A stretch of DNA of 64,000 nucleotides, from assembly GCF_900108035.1 (NCBI RefSeq), contig NZ_FNVS01000008.1, forward strand, positions 123,730 to 187,729, read 5' to 3'. Shown here piece after piece: positions 57,050-64,000 of this stretch (within the stretch, counting starts at the first letter, position 1; each line of letters starts with the position of its first letter). The DNA comes from Parabacteroides chinchillae. Lineage in GTDB: Bacteria > Bacteroidota > Bacteroidia > Bacteroidales > Tannerellaceae. The translations under genes and the position numbers were made by a program. A model generated the notes under the pieces. It ran no database searches, was not told the origin of the DNA, and worked only from the letters and a program-made list of their open reading frames with translations.

Positions 57050-58414
57050 TTATTTTATTATCTTCTCGAGTTCTGCAAGGTTTTTAGCTACATCTTCGTC
57101 TGTAACTTCATAGTTTGTTAAGTCTCCTGCCAAATATTGGTCGTAGGCGGCCATATCGATTAATCCGTGGCCCGATAGATTAAATAGGATCGTACGGGGC
57201 TTTCCTTCTATCTTTGCCTGTTCTGCTTCCTGGATTGCTGCAGCAATAGCGTGAGAAGATTCCGGAGCAGGGATGATGCCTTCACATTGTGCAAATAATG
57301 TGGCGGCTTTGAATGTATCCAATTGTTTTATATCAACAGCATCCATTAGCTTATCTTTCATCAACTGGCTTACGATGGAACCGGCACCATGGTAGCGTAA
57401 ACCACCGGCATGTATGTTGGCAGGTGCAAAATTATGACCTAATGTGAACATAGGTAATAGTGGTGTATAACCAGCTTCATCGCCAAAATCGTATTGGAAT
57501 TGTCCGCGCGTTAATTTAGGGCATGATGCAGGTTCAGCGGCAATAACACGTACGTCTTTTCCCTCTGTAAGTTTATGACGTAAAAATGGGAATGTGATAC
57601 CCGAAAAGTTAGATCCTCCACCAAAACAGCCAATAACGACATCCGGATATTCTCCCGCCATTTCCATCTGTTTTTCGGCTTCCAGCCCGATTACGGTTTG
57701 GTGCAACATTACGTGGTTTAATACACTGCCTAATGCATATTTACAATTTGGTGTTTGCATGGCCAGTTCAACCGCTTCCGAGATAGCAGTTCCCAAACTA
57801 CCCTGGTAATTAGGGTGGTCGGTTAATATTTTGCGGCCGGCCTTTGTGCTCATACTTGGCGAAGCAATAACCTGGGCACCGAATGTCTGCATGATAGAAC
57901 GGCGATATGGCTTTTGATGATAGCTTACCTTAACCATGTAGACAGCCAATTCTAACCCAAAGGCTTTGGCTGCGTATGAAAGGGCTGCTCCCCATTGACC
58001 GGCACCTGTTTCTGTAGTGATGTTGGTAACGCCTTCTTTTTTACAATAATAGGCTTGTGCAAGGGCCGAATTTAATTTGTGTGATCCAATCGGACTGACG
58101 CTTTCATTCTTAAAATAGATGTGAGCTGGTGTGTCCAGCATCTTTTCCAGTCCGGTTGCACGTACTAGAGGAGTAGGGCGCCATACTTTATATAATTCAC
58201 GTACTTCTTCCGGGATTTCAATCCAGGCGTCCGTCGTATTCATTTCCTGATGTGAAACAGCTTTTGAGAACAAAGGATATAAGTCTTCTTCTTTCATCGG
58301 TTGTTTGGTCTGGGGATTCAAAAGAGGAAGCGGTTTGGTCTTCATATCGGCAACAATATTGTACCATGAAGTAGGTATATCCTGTTCTTGTAGTAGAAAT
58401 TTTTTAGTACTCAT
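57050..58414 (-). CDS. trpB: Tryptophan synthase beta-like protein (TrpB2 type)
   Basis: 454 residues, the longer TrpB2/TIGR01415 type. The PLP Lys is in IGSHKLNSA, with TETGAGQWGAAL, the phosphate loop CFGGGSNFSG and GLRYHGAGSI. It converts indole and serine to tryptophan. There is no trpA or other trp gene nearby, as usual for TrpB2, which may salvage indole. Confidence 0.88.
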   Translation of the reverse strand: MSTKKFLLQEQDIPTSWYNIVADMKTKPLPLLNPQTKQPMKEEDLYPLFSKAVSHQEMNTTDAWIEIPEEVRELYKVWRPTPLVRATGLEKMLDTPAHIYFKNESVSPIGSHKLNSALAQAYYCKKEGVTNITTETGAGQWGAALSYAAKAFGLELAVYMVKVSYHQKPYRRSIMQTFGAQVIASPSMSTKAGRKILTDHPNYQGSLGTAISEAVELAMQTPNCKYALGSVLNHVMLHQTVIGLEAEKQMEMAGEYPDVVIGCFGGGSNFSGITFPFLRHKLTEGKDVRVIAAEPASCPKLTRGQFQYDFGDEAGYTPLLPMFTLGHNFAPANIHAGGLRYHGAGSIVSQLMKDKLMDAVDIKQLDTFKAATLFAQCEGIIPAPESSHAIAAAIQEAEQAKIEGKPRTILFNLSGHGLIDMAAYDQYLAGDLTNYEVTDEDVAKNLAELEKIIK

Positions 58415-58567
58415 AATTCTTTATGTAGTTTACATTATTAATCATATTAGCCTAAAAGGCTTACAACTTGGAAGCAAAGGAACAAATAAAATTTCATTCT
58501 TCAAATTGAATAAACAAAAATATGTACCTTTGCACCCTGATTATTACAAAAATAACAAACTAAGAAT
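58415..58567 (+). promoter_or_regulatory. Divergent region between trpB2 and first porin gene
   Basis: A -7 element TACCTTTG (58525-58532) lies 36 bases before the porin ATG; the -33 is poor. AT-rich. No gene. Confidence 0.4.
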
Positions 58568-59791
58568 ATGAAACGAGTAGCATTAGTGCTGGTGGCTATT
58601 ATTACTTTATTTCCAGTATATGCACAACGGAAAAACTTTACTTATAAGTTTTATGGCTTTGTTCGTGGCGATCTGTTTTATAATACGCGTGCTAATATGG
58701 CTCCTGTGGATGGAAATTTTTATTTGTATCCTCTCGACAAAAATCCGGATGCGAATGGAGAAGATCTGAATGCTACGCCTAATGGTAGTTTCTATACCTT
58801 TACCTCCCGATTGGGCATTGATGTTACAGGGCCGAATATAGGTACTGCTAAAACAAGTGCTAAGTTGGAAACTGATTTTGGCGGGTTTTCGGGCAGTACT
58901 ACTATGTTGCGAATCCGTCAGGCTTATGTAAATCTGGATTGGGGGAAATCTTCTGTTTTAATCGGACAAACCTGGCATCCTTTATTCGGAGCGGTTATGC
59001 CGGATATTCTTAATCTTTCAACAGGGGCACCTTTCCAGCCGTTCAACCGTCAACCACAAATACGGTATCAATATAATGTAAAGGGATGGAAACTGACAGC
59101 TTCTGCTTTGTGGCAATTACAATATCTTTCCAGTGGTCCTAAAGGAATGAGCGAAGATTATATAAAAAATAGCTGCGTGCCGGAGTTTTATGTGGGTGCA
59201 GATTATGTATCGCATGGCTGGTTGATGGGAGCGGGTGTTCATTTGATTTCTTTAAAACCACGCACTTCTTCCGAATGGCAAGACAAAACCTATAAAGTAA
59301 ATGAAAGAATGACAGCATTGTCTTATGAGGCTCATTTTAAATATACAGGAAAAAATTATACTTTTGCGGCGAAAAGCCTGATGGCTGCTTGTTTAGATCA
59401 TACGGCTTTACTGGGAGGATATGGAGTAAGTTCAATTAATCCGGAGAACGGGGAGCAGGAATATACACCTTTTCGCCATTCTACCACTTGGATAAACTTT
59501 ACATATGGCAAAAAGTGGAAACCGGCTTTGTTTGTTGGCTATACGAAGAATATGGGAACCGGGAAGTCATTGGTTGAACCAACAAAGGTGTATGGTATGG
59601 GATTGAATATAGATCAGTTACTTTCTGCTAATGTGAACCTGTCTTATAATTTACCGCATTGGCAGATTGGGTTGGAATACTGTCCTAGCATTGCCTGGTA
59701 TGGTTCAAATGATCCTGGTACTGGTAAAGTGAAAGATACCCATTCTGTTACCAACCATCGTATCCTGGGGTTGGTGATGTATTATTTTTAA
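58568..59791 (+). CDS. Outer-membrane porin (DcaP-like), copy 1
   Basis: 407 residues, signal VALVLVAIITLFPVYAQ. Beta-barrel pattern from KFYGFVRGDLFYNTRAN, MLRIRQAYVNLDWGKSSVLIGQTWHPLF and a C-terminal aromatic (VMYYF). It is the DcaP/porin type found in Bacteroidetes. Tandem with a paralogue of nearly the same length. Confidence 0.82.
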   Translation: MKRVALVLVAIITLFPVYAQRKNFTYKFYGFVRGDLFYNTRANMAPVDGNFYLYPLDKNPDANGEDLNATPNGSFYTFTSRLGIDVTGPNIGTAKTSAKLETDFGGFSGSTTMLRIRQAYVNLDWGKSSVLIGQTWHPLFGAVMPDILNLSTGAPFQPFNRQPQIRYQYNVKGWKLTASALWQLQYLSSGPKGMSEDYIKNSCVPEFYVGADYVSHGWLMGAGVHLISLKPRTSSEWQDKTYKVNERMTALSYEAHFKYTGKNYTFAAKSLMAACLDHTALLGGYGVSSINPENGEQEYTPFRHSTTWINFTYGKKWKPALFVGYTKNMGTGKSLVEPTKVYGMGLNIDQLLSANVNLSYNLPHWQIGLEYCPSIAWYGSNDPGTGKVKDTHSVTNHRILGLVMYYF

Positions 59792-59813
59792 GATGATTAT
59801 TTATTAAGTACGA

Positions 59814-61034
59814 ATGAAATATTTTTTACTTCTTTGGGCGAGTTGGTTGACTGTGTTCATTGGATATGCTCAAAAGAAAAACTTTTCTTACAAATTTTAC
59901 GGACAAGTCCGTGGTGATTTATTTTATAATTCGCGTGCCAATGCGGAGATTGTGGATGGATTATTTCATTTATATCCTAAAGATGTTTCTTTAGATGCTG
60001 ATGGAAATGATTTGAACGCAACGCCTAACGGCAGTTTTTACTTGCTTTATTCCCGGTTAGGTATTGATATTACAGGACCAAATATTGGTAGTGCAGCAAC
60101 TTCTGTTAAGGTGGAAGGAGACTTCCGCGGTTCGGGAAGCAACTGGGCTATGTTGCGTATTCGTCATGCTTATGTGAATCTGGACTGGAAAAAATCGGCT
60201 GTGTTGATCGGACAAACCTGGCATCCGCTTTTTGGTGAAGTATATCCTCAGATGTTGAATCTTTCTACAGGTGCCCCTTTCCAGCCTTTCAACCGGGCTC
60301 CTCAAATACGTTATCGGTATAAAAATAAATATTGGCAATTAACGGGAGCTGCAATGTGGCAGTTACAATATTTGTCTACCGGGCCTAACGGAAAGAGTGA
60401 GGAATATATAAAGAATAGTTGTGTTCCGGAGATTTACCTCGGTGTTGATTATAGGAAGCCTACTTGGATGGCTGGCGTTGGAATGGAAATCCTTTCTTTG
60501 GTTCCGCGTACGCAAAGTGAAGTTGATGGGAAAGTCTATAAAGTGAAGGAGCGTGTGACTTCTGTTTCGGGAGAAGCTCATGCGAAATTTCAGGATGGAA
60601 ATTGGACTGTTATGGCAAAGACTCTGCTGGCTTCTAATCTTGCTCAGACTTGTATGTTGGGAGGCTATGGTGTTACTGCTATTGATCCTCGTACAGGCGA
60701 ACAGGAATATTCTCCTTATTTGTATTCGACAACGTGGTTGAATATTGTATATGGAAAGGAATGGCGACCAGGACTGTTTTTAGGTTATTTGAAAAATCTG
60801 GGAGCAGGTAAAGCTATTCTTGGCAAAACCTATGGTGTTGGTTTGGATGTAGATCAGGTATTTACTGCAAATGTCCAGTTGTCATATAATTTACCTCATT
60901 GGAAGCTTGGTGTCGAGTACAGTCCCTCTCTTGCTTGGTATGGGAACGTGGATTGGCAGGATGGCGGAACGATTCATGATACCCATTCGGTAACTAATCA
61001 TCGTGTGTTGGGCGTTGCAATCTTTATGTTCTGA
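59814..61034 (+). CDS. Outer-membrane porin (DcaP-like), copy 2
   Basis: 406 residues, signal LLLWASWLTVFIGYAQ, very similar to copy 1: KFYGQVRGDLFYNSRANA, LRIRHAYVNLDWKKSAVLIGQTWHPLF and NLSTGAPFQPFNRAPQIRYRY. A recent tandem duplication. Spaced 22 bases. Possible two-step specificity for two small solutes. Confidence 0.82.
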   Translation: MKYFLLLWASWLTVFIGYAQKKNFSYKFYGQVRGDLFYNSRANAEIVDGLFHLYPKDVSLDADGNDLNATPNGSFYLLYSRLGIDITGPNIGSAATSVKVEGDFRGSGSNWAMLRIRHAYVNLDWKKSAVLIGQTWHPLFGEVYPQMLNLSTGAPFQPFNRAPQIRYRYKNKYWQLTGAAMWQLQYLSTGPNGKSEEYIKNSCVPEIYLGVDYRKPTWMAGVGMEILSLVPRTQSEVDGKVYKVKERVTSVSGEAHAKFQDGNWTVMAKTLLASNLAQTCMLGGYGVTAIDPRTGEQEYSPYLYSTTWLNIVYGKEWRPGLFLGYLKNLGAGKAILGKTYGVGLDVDQVFTANVQLSYNLPHWKLGVEYSPSLAWYGNVDWQDGGTIHDTHSVTNHRVLGVAIFMF

Positions 61035-61041
61035 TGAAAGT

Positions 61042-62199
61042 TCAGGATTGTTTTCTATATAACTTCCTATATTCGGCGGGTGACATGGATTTATATTTCC
61101 GGAATATCCTCGATACATTTTTGTAATCATCAAAGCCAACCTGAATAGCAGCATCCGGCAAATGCAGGTTTGTTGTCAATAGCAGTTTGGTGAAATGATT
61201 AATTCTATGGTCAAGGACACATTGGTATATGGAAGTGCCAATTTGATCTTTAAATTTCTTTTCTAAAATTCTTCTGGACAGAGGAACCAGATTTACCAGA
61301 TCAGAAACAGATATCTTATTATTATAATTGTTGGTGATATAATCCAATACTATTTTTACGTGAGGATCTGATACTGCATATTTGTCTGTTGAAGCTCTGT
61401 TTTCAATATATAAAGGTCTAACTACTATATTGAAAGCTTCTTTTTGTTCATTTTTTATATACTGATCCAATAGTTTGGCTGCCTGGTATCCGCCGTTTTC
61501 TACATCAAGAACTATAGAAGACAGTGTAGGTGTTGATAAATTACATAACAGAGTATCATTGTCTACCCCTAAAATGGCAATATCATCGGGTATGGAGATG
61601 TTGTATATGTTGCATGTTTCTGATATTTGTAAGGCATAGAAATCGTCACAAGCGAAAAGGGCGGTGGGTTTAGGCAAAGCTTCTAACCATTTACCCATGT
61701 CTTCGGTGTTATATAGCCATTCTTTATTATCCGGATTTTTGTTTTCAAGCATGTTGCATGTATAGCCATGTTTTTCAATCCTTTCTTTGTACCCTAAAGC
61801 TCTTTCTCTAGACCAGATTGCATTTTTATATCCATAATATGCAAAATGGCGGAATCCTTTTCCTAGAAAGAAATCGGCGGCTAAAACTCCTGTTTCATAA
61901 TAATCCCCTGTAAGGTTAGAAATATTTTTGTTCCTATGGCGGTAATTCTGTACTATAATAGGAATATCCAGGCTTCTGAACAAATCTATATTTACATCAC
62001 GAAGTTGTGCAATGATGGCATCTGCCTTCCATCGTTTAGCGAAATCTACAACCCCGTTTTCACCATTCATCATAAGATAATATAGCGGCATGCGTATAAA
62101 AGACCAAGGTCCTACTTCTCTGGAGTAACGTATAATACCTTCAAGTAACCTGCGGCTGTATCCGCTGGAGAAGTCTGTTAGTACAAGTATTTTTAGCAT
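61042..62199 (-). CDS. XylR-like regulator (periplasmic-binding domain plus AraC HTH)
   Basis: 385 residues. The N-terminal 275 residues form a LacI/Peripla_BP sensor (ILVLTDFSSGYSRRLLEGI, ILGVDNDTLLCNLSTPTLSS). The C-terminal 100 residues are an AraC HTH pair (KISVSDLVNLVPLSRRILEK, AIQVGFDDYKNVSRIFRKY). It reads leftward, convergent with the porin. The sugar is unknown; it may control the divergent oxidoreductase genes. Confidence 0.88.
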   Translation of the reverse strand: MLKILVLTDFSSGYSRRLLEGIIRYSREVGPWSFIRMPLYYLMMNGENGVVDFAKRWKADAIIAQLRDVNIDLFRSLDIPIIVQNYRHRNKNISNLTGDYYETGVLAADFFLGKGFRHFAYYGYKNAIWSRERALGYKERIEKHGYTCNMLENKNPDNKEWLYNTEDMGKWLEALPKPTALFACDDFYALQISETCNIYNISIPDDIAILGVDNDTLLCNLSTPTLSSIVLDVENGGYQAAKLLDQYIKNEQKEAFNIVVRPLYIENRASTDKYAVSDPHVKIVLDYITNNYNNKISVSDLVNLVPLSRRILEKKFKDQIGTSIYQCVLDHRINHFTKLLLTTNLHLPDAAIQVGFDDYKNVSRIFRKYKSMSPAEYRKLYRKQS

Positions 62200-62475
62200 A
62201 TTTCCCGATGATTATTAGTAGTAGATTAAATTGGTGCTAATTTACTATGTATAATAAGAAATATGATCAAATTTACCTCAAAAACAATCTGAATAATTGT
62301 TTAATTTCTGTAACCAAGTCTCATTATACAGGGAATGATCGTTTCTTTGATGTGTCAATGAATGTTGACGTTTTTTGAGAATAGTAAGGCGTCATTTGAG
62401 TTTTGTTTTAATTCAAATAAGAGTTCCTTTGTATTGCTTGTTAAGATTAAGTTTATCTACTATAAAAATAGAACC
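62200..62475. promoter_or_regulatory. Divergent region, XylR-like gene and oxidoreductase gene
   Basis: 276 bases without a gene. AT-rich and probably carries the promoters of both divergent genes; no clear consensus element could be assigned. The open frame at 62362-62475 upstream of the Tat signal is unlikely to be translated. Confidence 0.4.
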
Positions 62476-63816
62476 ATGAGTACACGACGTGAATTTTTGA
62501 AAAAAGCAGCACTGGGTGCTTCCGCTCTTTCTTTTGGCGGAATACTGGAGGGTGTGAGTGCTAGAAGTTATTCCAATATCAAAGGAGCAAATGAAAAAAT
62601 AAGAGTAGCAGCAATAGGTGTTAATTCCCGTGGCGGAGCTTTAGCTGCAAATTTTGCGAAGCAAAAAGGCTGTGAAATAACTTATATTTGTGATGTTGAC
62701 AGTCGTGCTATTGCTAAATGTTCGGATGCTATTGCAAAAATACAGGAGCGTAAACCAAAAATTGAGAAAGATCTGAGAAAGGTTATCGAATCCAAAGACG
62801 TAGATGCCGTTATAATAGCAACACCGGATCATTGGCATGCCCCTGGAGCGTTGATGGCAATGCAGGCTGGCAAAGATGTATATCTGGAAAAACCTTGTAG
62901 CTATTGTCCGGAAGAAGGCGAGATGCTTATTAGAGGAAAAGAAAAGTATAACCGGGTGTTGCAAATGGGTAACCAAAGACGTTCATGGCCTAATGTGCAA
63001 GAAGGTATTCAGGCATTGAAAGAGGGCATTATAGGTAATGTGCATTTTGGTAAAGCCTGGTATACAAATAACCGTCCTTCCATTGGCATTGGCAAAGAGG
63101 TGCCTGTCCCGGAATGGCTTGATTGGGATTTATGGCAAGGTCCGGCTCCCCGTGTGGCCTATAAAGATAATGTTGTTCATTATAACTGGCACTGGTTTTG
63201 GAGATGGGGAACTTCCGAATCGTTGAATAACGGTACGCATATGATTGACTTATTGCGTTGGGGTATGGATCTTGATTACCCGACAATGGTTAATTCTGCA
63301 GGAGGACGTTATTTCTTTAATGATGACTGGGAAACTCCGGATACTCAGATTATAAATCTTGAGTTTGGCGGTAAAAAATCGATGACATGGGAAGGCCGTA
63401 GTTGTAATGGAAGAACAATTGAAGGAAGTAGTGTTGGCGTTATGTTCTATGGAGACAAAGGTAGCTTGCTGATCACGGGAAGTGATGGTTACCGGATTTT
63501 CGATATGGACAATAAGGTGATAAAACAACAATACAGCAAACTGGAGATCGACCCTCGTAACCTGATGAATCCGGCTGAAAGTTTGGATGCTTTACATATA
63601 AATAACTTTTTTGATGGTATCAGAAAAGGTGCTGTTCTAAATTCGGATATTGTTTCGGGACATAAGAGTACATTGTTAATGCAAATCGGAAATATATCCC
63701 AGCGCGTAGGACGTTCTCTTAATATAGATTCTGCTAATGGCCGTATTATTCAGGATGCGGATGCTATGAAATATTGGAGTCGTGATTACGAACCGGGATG
63801 GGAAATGAAATTATAA
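62476..63816 (+). CDS. Tat-exported Gfo/Idh/MocA-family oxidoreductase
   Basis: 446 residues from the Met in MSTRREFLKKAALGASA, a Tat signal (TRREFLKK). The NAD-binding Rossmann part has AAIGVNSRGGALAANFA, then VIIATPDHWHAPGALMAMQAGKDVYLEKP (motif EKP) and WHWFWRWGTSESLNNGTHM with likely catalytic His. It acts on a sugar or inositol-like alcohol outside the cytoplasm. A similar gene follows. Confidence 0.85.
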   Translation: MSTRREFLKKAALGASALSFGGILEGVSARSYSNIKGANEKIRVAAIGVNSRGGALAANFAKQKGCEITYICDVDSRAIAKCSDAIAKIQERKPKIEKDLRKVIESKDVDAVIIATPDHWHAPGALMAMQAGKDVYLEKPCSYCPEEGEMLIRGKEKYNRVLQMGNQRRSWPNVQEGIQALKEGIIGNVHFGKAWYTNNRPSIGIGKEVPVPEWLDWDLWQGPAPRVAYKDNVVHYNWHWFWRWGTSESLNNGTHMIDLLRWGMDLDYPTMVNSAGGRYFFNDDWETPDTQIINLEFGGKKSMTWEGRSCNGRTIEGSSVGVMFYGDKGSLLITGSDGYRIFDMDNKVIKQQYSKLEIDPRNLMNPAESLDALHINNFFDGIRKGAVLNSDIVSGHKSTLLMQIGNISQRVGRSLNIDSANGRIIQDADAMKYWSRDYEPGWEMKL

Positions 63817-63860
63817 TCCGGAAAAAGAAAACCATATCATTTCAAATAATAATTTAAACC

Positions 63861-64000
63861 ATGAATACTCAAAATTTATCTCGTAGAGAGTTTCTAAAAA
63901 ATGTAGGTACAATCGGCGGTAGCGGCCTATTGTTGTCTTCATTGCCTCAGTTGCATCTCTTCGCTCAGGAAAGAGCGAAGCAGGTGAAGGGTCAAAAGGC
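63861..64000 (+). CDS. Tat-signal oxidoreductase-like protein, partial (runs off right edge)
   Basis: The first 46 residues: MNTQNLSRREFLKNVGTI, then GLLLSSLPQLHLFAQERA. Tat motif SRREFLK. The same type of exported enzyme as the upstream gene, spaced 44 bases, so probably one operon. The rest lies beyond the window. Confidence 0.55.
   Translation, partial: MNTQNLSRREFLKNVGTIGGSGLLLSSLPQLHLFAQERAKQVKGQK

Noticed and set aside
57050..58414. Part of a trp biosynthesis operon
   Set aside because: No other trp gene is adjacent and the protein is the standalone TrpB2 type.
62362..62475. N-terminal extension of the Tat oxidoreductase
   Set aside because: It would place 38 unrelated residues before a perfect Tat signal; the start at 62476 is much more likely.

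Overview
The window is from a Bacteroidales genome, most likely Parabacteroides or a close relative. The evidence is moderate GC, promoters of the Bacteroidetes type (TTTG, about 20 bases, TAnnTTTG), and a chromosomal gene set of head-GIN (DUF2807) proteins, a Patatin-BamA fusion, TrpB2, a DUF6259 glycosidase and Tat-exported MocA-family oxidoreductases. The species call is inference.

Positions 1 to about 36,650 are most of a Mu-like transposable prophage, running off the left edge and similar in plan to the Mu-like phages known in Bacteroides and Parabacteroides. It lies in reverse orientation, with the repressor end at the right. Positions 1-16,307 (minus strand) carry the protease/scaffold, capsid, lysis cassette, tail tube, tail chaperones with a likely -1 frameshift, tape measure, baseplate and a tail-fibre region that includes a methyltransferase-like gene and a C-type-lectin-like fibre tip. 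Positions 16,490-22,783 (plus strand) carry the terminase, a gp36-like protein, a portal/MuF/nuclease-like fusion, gpG and gp37. The two morphogenesis blocks are therefore divergent. Positions 22,815-34,990 (minus strand) hold a secreted moron-like protein, a tyrosine recombinase, small early genes, a DUF3164 gene, a GemA-like gene, a MuB-like ATPase, a MuA-like DDE transposase and a RecA-like ATPase. The early promoter at 35,054-35,084 is overlaid with three operator-like repeats. The divergent repressor (35,111) is followed after four bases by an unexpected gene that is a diverged, free-standing copy of the MuF head-morphogenesis domain of the phage's own portal fusion. The phage end appears to lie in a repeat-rich stretch at about 36,520-36,700.

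Positions 37,006-64,000 are host chromosome. They hold a sugar-acid cluster (DUF6259 glycosidase, KDG kinase, KDPG aldolase), a zinc-type ABC pair without a permease, an epimerase, and four tandem DUF2807 proteins facing a BlaI/BlaR1-like pair with duplicated TonB C-terminal domains and a TPR gene. Next come a Patatin-BamA protein, a DUF2461 protein, sppA with a DUF2975/HTH pair behind operator-like palindromes, standalone trpB2, two tandem porins, a XylR-like regulator and two Tat-signal oxidoreductases.

The most unusual items are the MuF-domain gene cotranscribed with the repressor, two intergenic stem-loops shaped like the T-arm plus acceptor of tRNA placed exactly at stop codons of early genes, and the portal/MuF/nuclease-like triple fusion.
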